Shown: piece after piece, positions 8,781 through 15,410 of the stretch
Numbering within the stretch: the stretch's first letter is position 1
How the letters are laid out: each line of letters begins with the position of its first letter
Translations under genes and position numbers: made by a program
The notes under the pieces: generated by a model
Told to the model about the DNA's origin: nothing
The model's input: only the letters and a program-made list of their open reading frames with translations
Databases searched by the model: none
Assembly: GCA_964537965.1 (NCBI GenBank)
Contig: CAZIDB010000049.1
Coordinates: 1 to 24,806 of the forward strand
Length of the DNA stretch: 24,806 nt
Direction: 5' to 3'
Source: SURF-24 sp964537965
Lineage (GTDB): Bacteria > Bacteroidota > Ignavibacteria > Ignavibacteriales > SURF-24

Positions 8781-10124
8781 ATGGGCAAGTTTAAATTTGT
8801 AATTAAAAGAAGCGGTTCAGTGGTTCCATTCAACCCAGACAGAATCTCAAATGTAATTTACAGGGCTGCCGTTGCCGTTGGTGGCCGCGATAAAGAAAAA
8901 TCCGCTGAATTAGCCGAAAAAGTAATTGCCTTAATGGAAGAGACATTTGAAGAAAACTATAAACCGCACGTTGAAGAAATACAGGACCTTGTTGAAAAGG
9001 TTTTAATAGAAAACGGTCATGCAAAGGTAGCAAAGGAATTCATTCTTTACAGGGAAGAAGCTGCACGAAGAAGACAGGCGGATTCAAAACACTTTTCAAA
9101 ACCATCGGAATATATCCCATGGGCTAAAGTGTGGAGCTCGCTTGACTGGGCCGCTACTCATAAGTTAAATACATTTGAATTACTAAATGAACGAATAAGG
9201 AATGATGAATTTCCTCATATAGTTCACGAAGCAGAATCAGCATACGAAACACAAATTGATACCGCCGCCGAATTAATAAAAGAGAGAGGTCAGCAGCTTA
9301 AGATGGTTATGGTAAGCGGACCATCCTCATCAGGTAAAACTACAACCACAATGAAACTTGAAATGAGATTAAAAAAAATGGGAATGAGTTTCGTACCTTT
9401 AGTTGTTGATAATTATTTCTTTGATCTTGAATTTCATCCTAAAGACGAATTTGGCGATTACGATTTCGAAACTCCCCAGGCGCTTGACCTTGAAATGATT
9501 AATGATCACTTAAAAAGATTGGCTGATGGTGAAGAAGTAAAAATTCCTTATTACGATTTTAAAGAAGGCAAACGGTATCCGGACAGAACTTCAATGAAAC
9601 TGAAAGAGAATGAAGTACTGCTTCTCGATAGTCTTCATGGTCTTCACCCGGATTTCAGCAGGGAAATTCCGTACGAACAGAAATTCAAGTTATATCTTGA
9701 ACCACTGCTTCAGATGAAAGATAAAGATGGAAATTATATACGCTGGACTGACTTACGCCTTATAAGAAGAATGCTGCGGGATTCTGTTCACCGCGCTTAT
9801 AACCCAGAACAAACTTTGTTACACTGGCACTACGTCCGTTCTTCTGAAAAGAGAAATATACTGCCTTACTGCAACTCGGCAGATTACATCGTTAATACTT
9901 CGATGCCGTATGAAGTGCCATTGTATGCGGCAAAGTATAAAGATAATTTTGCTGCGTGGGAGAAAAAGTATAAAGATGATCCGCTGCGGGAGGATGCATA
10001 CACGAGAGCTTCAAGAGTAAGAAAAGTTTTGGAAAATATAATCCCGGTTACCGATGATTCGCCTGTACCCGGTGATTCGGTCCTTCGTGAGTTTATTGGC
10101 GGAAGTACATTAAATTATCATTAA
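8781..10124 (+). CDS. ATP-cone domain fused to a uridine-kinase-like nucleoside kinase
   Basis: A 447-aa protein with two parts. Residues about 4-95 form an ATP-cone (IKRSGSVVPFNPDRISNVIYRA ... VEKVLIENGHAKVAKEFILYR), the regulatory ATP/dATP-binding module known from ribonucleotide reductases and NrdR. Residues about 170-430 are a P-loop kinase of the uridine kinase/phosphoribulokinase type: Walker A GPSSSGKT (180-187), DNYF (210-213), FGDYDFETPQALDLE, LLLDSLHGLHP, and DLRLIRRMLRD. The kinase half resembles bacterial nucleoside kinases that usually carry an N-terminal TGS domain; here an ATP-cone is in that place. The likely reaction is phosphorylation of uridine or a similar nucleoside, perhaps feedback-controlled by adenine nucleotides. 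AAGGA lies six bases before the ATG. It is monocistronic and divergent from the TonB receptor. Confidence 0.85.
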   Translation: MGKFKFVIKRSGSVVPFNPDRISNVIYRAAVAVGGRDKEKSAELAEKVIALMEETFEENYKPHVEEIQDLVEKVLIENGHAKVAKEFILYREEAARRRQADSKHFSKPSEYIPWAKVWSSLDWAATHKLNTFELLNERIRNDEFPHIVHEAESAYETQIDTAAELIKERGQQLKMVMVSGPSSSGKTTTTMKLEMRLKKMGMSFVPLVVDNYFFDLEFHPKDEFGDYDFETPQALDLEMINDHLKRLADGEEVKIPYYDFKEGKRYPDRTSMKLKENEVLLLDSLHGLHPDFSREIPYEQKFKLYLEPLLQMKDKDGNYIRWTDLRLIRRMLRDSVHRAYNPEQTLLHWHYVRSSEKRNILPYCNSADYIVNTSMPYEVPLYAAKYKDNFAAWEKKYKDDPLREDAYTRASRVRKVLENIIPVTDDSPVPGDSVLREFIGGSTLNYH

Positions 10125-10129
10125 GTAAT

Positions 10130-10594
10130 TTATTTGGGATGGATTGATTCTTCGTTTTGGCGATAGAATTGTTTATCCGTATAGTATTCTTCCATCAGGG
10201 AAAATAGTTCTACATCAGTTACAATGCCGCTTTTAACAAGCGGCTCTTTATTTTTATCCGAAAGAATTACTCCTATAAAATCTTTCTCCCTTCTCCTTTC
10301 AAACAAAAATGATTCTTCTCCATTATTATAAAAAAACAAGACAAAATTTTTGTCGGTTATATAATACTTAATTCCCTTCTTACGGAGGAATGAAATTGCC
10401 AGGTTTGAATAACGATTGAAATCATTTATTTTTATAAAAATAGCGAGACTATCTTTTTGCTGAAGTAATTCATACTCAACCGGAGATGGTTTGAAAAAAA
10501 CAATAGCTTTCCTTTTAACCACAAGTGTGTCTGAAGATTTTGTTTGTCCATAGAAAACAAGAAACGGTAAAAATATGAATAAGACTATCTTCAT
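10130..10594 (-). CDS. Small secreted or periplasmic protein, unknown function
   Basis: I do not recognise the family. The 154-aa product has a clear signal peptide (MKIVLFIFLPFLVFYGQ, cleavage near Gln17) and a mature part rich in Lys, Asp, Phe and Tyr with no Cys. There is one stretch of alternating hydrophobic residues (KNFVLFFYNNGEESFLF) suggesting beta structure. A GGAAAG sequence precedes the ATG. It follows the T9SS-protein gene by 82 bases on the same strand, so it may be co-transcribed, and it ends five bases from the stop of the convergent nucleoside kinase gene. Confidence 0.7.
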   Translation of the reverse strand: MKIVLFIFLPFLVFYGQTKSSDTLVVKRKAIVFFKPSPVEYELLQQKDSLAIFIKINDFNRYSNLAISFLRKKGIKYYITDKNFVLFFYNNGEESFLFERRREKDFIGVILSDKNKEPLVKSGIVTDVELFSLMEEYYTDKQFYRQNEESIHPK

Positions 10595-10676
10595 GTTCTT
10601 TCCTTTTCCTCAATTCAAAATAAGGAAAAAACAGGATAAAAAACTTCTAACTTCAAGCGGGGATTTAAGAATAGAT

Positions 10677-12767
10677 TTATTTAACAAGAATCATTTTCTT
10701 TACGTCAATAAAATCCGGCTGCGACTTTTCCTGGTTTTTAACCTGAAGTTTATAGTAATAAACCCCGGTTGACAGGTTCTCGCCGTTAAAAGTAACGTTA
10801 TGTGTGCCTGCCGGTAGTGTCTCATCTACCAGTTTTGCAATCTGTCTTGCAAGCGCATCAAACACACCAAGCTTAACATAAGCCGTTGAGTTAATTGTAA
10901 ATGATATTGTTGTAGCAGGATTAAATGGGTTGGGAAAATTCTGGTTTAACTGATATTGATCGTTATACTGTTTTTCTCTGTTTCCGGTAATAATCTCATA
11001 TTGCTTTCCCTGCACAATAAATTTTTTCACCGGATTTTTAGGATCATTTGAATAAACAAATATCGAGTCGGAAAAGTATTCGTCAAATTCCGTAAATGAA
11101 CTGCTCAATTCAAAAAATACAACAATGGATTCATTGGAATTTATAGTTACAGAATCAATTGAAACAGTAAGAGGAAAATTCTTACTTGATTTAATCGAAT
11201 CGATTTTGAGCGGCACAAAACCATCATTCATAAAAACCAGTGAATCACTAAAACCGTTTTCATCAACAAGGAATAAAGTATCTTTAGGTGTAGAAAGCTT
11301 TGGCAGATAAACTCCTTTTCCTGTTAAAGATATATTTACTGATTTTGAATTAACCGCATTAGAAAAATATTTTACAGAAGCATCAAACGTTGTTGAATCT
11401 GTTGGAGTAAAGCTGACCCAAACCGGTTTAACAGAATCCGGTTTGATATATATTGTATCGCTTAAAGTAATATTAAAATGCCGGTTGTATAATTTGGCGG
11501 GGTAAACTTTCAGAAGCGCTGAACCGCTGTTATGAAAATCAAGTTTGATATATGAAGTGTCCCCAACCGCCGTCTCGGGGAATGTTAAATTTTCGGATTG
11601 GACTTCAATCATTGGGTTGCCAAATATCTGTCCGCGTTTTAAAATGAGATCCGATACAGCTTTAAAATCCCTGATGTCAACATGGGAAATAAGTATAGAA
11701 ATTTGTCCGTTGCCGCAGGCAGAAATACTTGCCTGGTTGCCTATAAATTCTGTATTGGGTAAATCTTTAATTTTTATCGGATCAGAAAATTTCTTTATGC
11801 TTCCGTGAACAAGGTAGAATGAAACATCTTTTCTTTCTTCGGAAGAATCACTCGCCTGGTAAACAAAATAAAACCGGCCAACATCATCAACGGCAAAATT
11901 ATTAAAGCCTACCGGATTTTGATTTTCAGGCGTAACAGCAACCGGTTCGCCAAAATATCCGCTGATATTATTAATAATATAGAGCCTGTTATCAACTGTG
12001 CTTTTGTAAACAATATTAACAGTATTAAATCTATCAACTACAACTTTTGGATGCACCACCTGTTCTTCAACATCAAGTAATACTTCCCGAAGTTTACCTT
12101 TTGAAATCGTAAAACATTTCAGATTACCGCCGGATGCAGGACCGCTTTTTAACACCAGGTATAATTTCCCTTTCTTATCTAAAGCAAAGGAAGCTTCATT
12201 ACCACCTTTGGTTTCTCCTTCATTTAAAACAATTGGTTTAGTTACGGTAAAATCTTTAAGATTATATGCAATATAGTTTATCTCGTTCTTCTGGTAAGAA
12301 AAGGTAAAATATACAATATGAAGAATACTATCCGGGCTAATAATGCTTACCGGGTTGGCTTTATTAACATTATCGTCTGTAAGGAAAACAGGACTGGAAA
12401 AATTTCTGCGGATGTTATTTGTATATTTTATTTGAAAAACATTTAGAGTATCCCGGCAAAGAAAAACAATATGAGCGTTTCCATCTTTATCAAGACTTAA
12501 GGAAGGATAATTATCCTCTTCATTATCATCCGTAATATTAATAACATTAAATGAATCTGCAATTTCTTCAGCGTAAATTATATCTTTAGAACGGTTAGAT
12601 TGATTAGACTGAGAAGTATAGACAAAGTGTAATTTTGATTTGGAGTCTTTAACCAGGAATTGGTTATTTGAAAATGAATTTTTTACCGAAAGAGTATCGT
12701 TAGTTAACCTAAGCTGCTGAGCATAGATAATTGTTCCCAGGAATACTAACAGTAATAGTTTCTTCAT
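10677..12767 (-). CDS. Secreted protein with beta-propeller-like repeats, ASH-like domain and T9SS sorting tail
   Basis: Exported 696-aa protein. A signal peptide (MKKLLLLVFLGTIIYAQQ) is followed by about 350 residues of repeats around the theme 'D..GN.HIVF', as in SLDKDGNAHIVFLCRD, SPDSILHIVYFTF and FAVDDVGRFYFVYQ, which suggest a beta-propeller. From about residue 385 there is an ASH/HYDIN-type immunoglobulin-like domain (NLTFPETAVGDTSYIKLDF, then HNSGSALLKV), with a second similar domain after it. The last ~80 residues are a type A T9SS C-terminal sorting domain: NFPNPFNPATTISF, VFDALARQIAKLVDE, LPAGTHNVTFNG, LSTGVYYYKLQV, then a basic tail. It is thus expected to cross the outer membrane by type IX secretion and be released or anchored. 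Binding partner unknown. Confidence 0.85.
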   Translation of the reverse strand: MKKLLLLVFLGTIIYAQQLRLTNDTLSVKNSFSNNQFLVKDSKSKLHFVYTSQSNQSNRSKDIIYAEEIADSFNVINITDDNEEDNYPSLSLDKDGNAHIVFLCRDTLNVFQIKYTNNIRRNFSSPVFLTDDNVNKANPVSIISPDSILHIVYFTFSYQKNEINYIAYNLKDFTVTKPIVLNEGETKGGNEASFALDKKGKLYLVLKSGPASGGNLKCFTISKGKLREVLLDVEEQVVHPKVVVDRFNTVNIVYKSTVDNRLYIINNISGYFGEPVAVTPENQNPVGFNNFAVDDVGRFYFVYQASDSSEERKDVSFYLVHGSIKKFSDPIKIKDLPNTEFIGNQASISACGNGQISILISHVDIRDFKAVSDLILKRGQIFGNPMIEVQSENLTFPETAVGDTSYIKLDFHNSGSALLKVYPAKLYNRHFNITLSDTIYIKPDSVKPVWVSFTPTDSTTFDASVKYFSNAVNSKSVNISLTGKGVYLPKLSTPKDTLFLVDENGFSDSLVFMNDGFVPLKIDSIKSSKNFPLTVSIDSVTINSNESIVVFFELSSSFTEFDEYFSDSIFVYSNDPKNPVKKFIVQGKQYEIITGNREKQYNDQYQLNQNFPNPFNPATTISFTINSTAYVKLGVFDALARQIAKLVDETLPAGTHNVTFNGENLSTGVYYYKLQVKNQEKSQPDFIDVKKMILVK

Positions 12768-12895
12768 AAGCAGCTTTGGATATAAATTATTTCCATCACC
12801 GGCAGAACCGGTAAAACTTTTTGGTTTTTAGATTTAGTTGCTTAAGTTTTATATTAAAGTATCACAAGTACTGGATACGATCATATAGACTAAAA

Positions 12896-12914
12896 ATCCA
12901 CCTTGTGAGTGGAT
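12896..12914. repeat. Hairpin upstream of the alpha/beta hydrolase gene
   Basis: ATCCAC (12896-12901) and GTGGAT (12909-12914) are perfect inverted copies with a seven-base loop, 35 bases before the GTG start at 12949. A further weak inverted match to the left arm side (ATCACAAGTACTGGAT, near 12861-12876) would extend it. The position fits an operator or a 5'-leader hairpin; no known family is recognised. Confidence 0.35.
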
Positions 12915-12948
12915 AAAATATTTTTACAATAATTGCTCAGAGGCTACC

Positions 12949-13740
12949 GTGAAATTAGAGAATAATTTGTTAATTGTCGAGTCCGGGAGTAAAAAAAATT
13001 CTCCAATTTTATTTGTCCATGGATTTCCCTATGATCATTTAATGTGGGGCAAACAGGTCGAATTTCTTCAAAATTCACACCATTGCATCTCTTATGACAT
13101 CCGGGGACTGGGAAAATCTCCCGGTGGAGACGGACAATTTATTATGGAAACTTTGGTTGATGACCTCCTTTGGATTGTAAATGAGTTTAAATTGGATAAG
13201 CCTGTCCTTTGCGGTCTTTCTATGGGCGGTTATATTTCTCTTCGTGCAGTGGAAAGAGCACAGGAAAAACTTGGCGGTTTAATTCTATGCGATACAAAAT
13301 CTTTCCCCGATGACGATACGGCAAAACTAAAAAGAGCAAACGGAATTAAGCAGATTAATAAAGAAGGCTTGACAAAATTCTGCGAGGTTACTATTCCAAA
13401 CACCTTTGCCGATTCAACTTTAAAAGAAAGAAAATGGCTTTATGAGGAAATACTAAACCGGGCAATTACTTATGATCCCACAGGAGTTAAAGGATGTATG
13501 CTGGCAATGCTAAGCAGAACAGACACAACTTCGTTTCTGGAAAAGATTACTATCCCAACTTTAATTATCTGTGGCGAGCACGATAAACTCACACCGCCGT
13601 TAGTAATGAAAGAAATGCATAAGAAAATTAAGGGTTCTGATTATGCCGAGATTCCAGATGCAGGTCATATGGCTCCGGTTGAAAATCCTGTAGCAGTAAA
13701 TAAAGCGATAAGTGATTTTTTAAAGAAAAGATTCGTATAA
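12949..13740 (+). CDS. Alpha/beta-fold hydrolase
   Basis: Soluble serine-type hydrolase or esterase of 263 aa, no signal peptide. The oxyanion-loop motif HGF (24-26), the YDIRGLGKS strand-loop, the nucleophile elbow GLSMGG (Ser91), Asp212 in GEHDKL and His240 in DAGHMAP make a complete Ser-Asp-His triad. This layout is that of 3-oxoadipate enol-lactonase/BioH/haloperoxidase-like esterases, too broad to name a substrate. The start is GTG at 12949, with AGAGG ideally spaced six bases upstream. Standalone gene: divergent from the T9SS-protein gene and convergent with the NUDIX gene. Confidence 0.9.
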   Translation: MKLENNLLIVESGSKKNSPILFVHGFPYDHLMWGKQVEFLQNSHHCISYDIRGLGKSPGGDGQFIMETLVDDLLWIVNEFKLDKPVLCGLSMGGYISLRAVERAQEKLGGLILCDTKSFPDDDTAKLKRANGIKQINKEGLTKFCEVTIPNTFADSTLKERKWLYEEILNRAITYDPTGVKGCMLAMLSRTDTTSFLEKITIPTLIICGEHDKLTPPLVMKEMHKKIKGSDYAEIPDAGHMAPVENPVAVNKAISDFLKKRFV

Positions 13741-13753
13741 AGTTTTCCTTTAT

Positions 13754-13822
13754 TACTCTTACTCTTAATCATGCTCTTACACTTAATCTTGATCTTCAAC
13801 CAAAAGAGTAGGAGCAAGAGTA
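13754..13822. repeat. Inverted and tandem short repeats between convergent genes
   Basis: TACTCTT occurs twice in tandem at 13754-13766, and its complement AAGAGTA twice at 13804-13810 and 13816-13822. The stretch between is made of degenerate units such as CTCTTAATC, CTCTTACAC and TTAATCTTGATCTT. The ends can pair as 7-base stems between two convergent stop codons. It may serve as a two-way terminator, though no T-run follows, or be a small intergenic repeat element. Confidence 0.45.
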
Positions 13823-14281
13823 TTAATAAAAAACCACATCGTAATCTTTAAATTTGCCGTTTTCATAATTGAATTTTGCGCTAAAGAATTTATCCTGGAA
13901 TAGCCAGGGTAAAAATATCTGGTCGCCTTCCCAAAGATTTAATTTTGTAAGTTCATCATTTGGAATCCAGGCAAGGTCTCCCTCATCGGAATCAATCAGT
14001 TCTCCCTCAAATTCATTTATAGTATAAACAAAAACATACCAGTCATCAACACCATCAAACATTGGAAAGGTTAACAGCCCATGAAGTTTTGGAGAGAAAA
14101 TAGTTAAGCCCGATTCTTCCTTAACTTCTCTAATGGCACATTCCTCAGGAGTTTCACCCTGCTCAAATTTACCGCCCAGGCCGTTCCATTTTCCTTCATG
14201 GTAATCATTTTGTTTCTTTACACGATGAATCATTAATGTTTTACCATCTTGTTTAACATAACATAATGTAGCTAACTTCAT
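13823..14281 (-). CDS. NUDIX hydrolase (MutT/MTH1-like)
   Basis: Predicted Mg2+-dependent nucleoside-diphosphate-type pyrophosphohydrolase, 152 aa. The NUDIX box is complete: Gly37, Glu43, Arg51-Glu52, Glu55-Glu56 and Gly58 fit GX5EX7REUXEEXGU. The upstream KWNGLGGK and the C-terminal WIPNDELTKLNLWEGDQIFL segment resemble 8-oxo-dGTP diphosphatases such as MTH1 and B. subtilis YtkD-like proteins, so a pool-sanitising role is likely but substrate is not proven by sequence. GAGG lies six bases before the ATG. hldD lies 64 bases upstream on the same strand. Confidence 0.9.
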   Translation of the reverse strand: MKLATLCYVKQDGKTLMIHRVKKQNDYHEGKWNGLGGKFEQGETPEECAIREVKEESGLTIFSPKLHGLLTFPMFDGVDDWYVFVYTINEFEGELIDSDEGDLAWIPNDELTKLNLWEGDQIFLPWLFQDKFFSAKFNYENGKFKDYDVVFY

Positions 14282-14345
14282 AAATCCTCAAAGTAAGACT
14301 GAATTAGAATTGTAATACACTGTTTAAGCTGAGACAACAAGAGAA

Positions 14346-15320
14346 TCACGTTCCCAAATATTTTTCCTGAACAAGATAATTCTTCACATAATCATTTATA
14401 CCATCTTCAAGAGAAGTGATCGGTTGATCATATCCCGCATCAAAAAGTTTGTGCAGGTTTGCCTGCGTAAAGTACTGGTACTTATCTCTTATCGATTCCG
14501 GCATTTCAATATATTCCACGTTCACCTGTTTATTAAGTGACTTGAAAAGAATTGTCACCAAATCATTCCAGGTTCTGGCATTTCCAGTTCCAATGTTAAA
14601 AATTCCGTTCTTGTCTTTATTCTCAAGGAAGAAGAGAGTCATATCAACAGCATCCTTAACATAAATAAAGTCACGCATCTGCTCGCCGTCTTCATAATCT
14701 TTCTTATAAGATTTGAACAGATTTACTTTGCCGGTTTCTTTTATTTGTCCATATGCTTTATGCACAACACTTCTCATATCGGCTTTGTGGAATTCATTTG
14801 GACCGTAAACGTTAAAAAATTTCAACCCAACAATTTTATTCAGCACATTATTCTTCTTTGCCCATAAATCGAAAAGTTGCTTGGAGTAACCATACATATT
14901 CATAGGACGGAGTGCATTAAGCTCGTTTTCATTGTCATTATATCCTTGTTCGCCGTTTCCGTAAGTTGCCGCAGAAGAAGCGTAGATAAATCTTACATTG
15001 TTTCCAATGCAATACTTGGCTAATTCCTGTGTGTACTTGAAATTATTGTGCATCAGGTAATCTGCATCTTTTTCCGTAGTTGAAGAACAAGCGCCCATGT
15101 GAATTATCGCTTCAATATCAAGATCAGGATCGCCGTCAATAATTCTATCGATAAAGTTATCCTTGTCTAAGTAATCGGCAAAGTTTAACCCGACTAAGTT
15201 TTTCCATTTTTCATCTTCGCCTAAAGAATCAACAATAATTATATCTTTATTTCCAAGCTGATTTAACCGCCACACAATTGCGCTTCCAATAAAGCCGGCA
15301 CCACCTGTTACTACTATCAT
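14346..15320 (-). CDS. hldD: ADP-L-glycero-D-manno-heptose 6-epimerase
   Basis: Short-chain dehydrogenase/reductase (324 aa) that epimerises ADP-D-glycero-D-manno-heptose at C6, the last step in making the heptose precursor of the LPS inner core. Seen: NADP-binding TGGAGFIGS (5-13), VDSLGEDEKWKNL, HMGACSSTTEKD, ASSAATYGNG, the catalytic pair Tyr143/Lys147 in YGYSK, then LKFFNVYGPNE, and RDFIYVKDAVDM. All are HldD-typical and the length is normal. AGG lies about eight bases before the ATG. No other LPS gene is nearby. It implies a heptose-containing outer membrane. Confidence 0.95.
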   Translation of the reverse strand: MIVVTGGAGFIGSAIVWRLNQLGNKDIIIVDSLGEDEKWKNLVGLNFADYLDKDNFIDRIIDGDPDLDIEAIIHMGACSSTTEKDADYLMHNNFKYTQELAKYCIGNNVRFIYASSAATYGNGEQGYNDNENELNALRPMNMYGYSKQLFDLWAKKNNVLNKIVGLKFFNVYGPNEFHKADMRSVVHKAYGQIKETGKVNLFKSYKKDYEDGEQMRDFIYVKDAVDMTLFFLENKDKNGIFNIGTGNARTWNDLVTILFKSLNKQVNVEYIEMPESIRDKYQYFTQANLHKLFDAGYDQPITSLEDGINDYVKNYLVQEKYLGT

Positions 15321-15330
15321 AAACGAACCT

Positions 15331-15357
15331 CTAAATTTTAATTGCAGGCAAATTTAG
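15331..15357. promoter_or_regulatory. Perfect inverted repeat between hldD and metH (possible operator)
   Basis: CTAAATTT (15331-15338) and AAATTTAG (15350-15357) are perfect inverted copies 11 bases apart in the 90-base divergent promoter region. Such a site could bind a dimeric regulator of metH or hldD. AT-rich composition makes a chance match possible. I see no SAM or cobalamin riboswitch here; the region is too short for one. Confidence 0.3.
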
Positions 15358-15370
15358 TTATATTATCAAT

Positions 15371-15387
15371 GCTTTTCAAAGAAAAGC
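15371..15387 (+). promoter_or_regulatory. Short hairpin in the metH leader
   Basis: GCTTTTC (15371-15377) and GAAAAGC (15381-15387) form a perfect 7-base stem with an AAA loop, ending 23 bases before the metH ATG. It may be a leader structure affecting mRNA stability or translation; no T-run follows, so it is not a clear terminator. Confidence 0.35.
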
Positions 15388-15410
15388 AAACACATTATTA
15401 ATAAGAAAAC

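Noticed and set aside
15321..15410. SAM or cobalamin riboswitch ahead of metH
   Set aside because: Only 90 bases are available and no conserved core of either class is seen.
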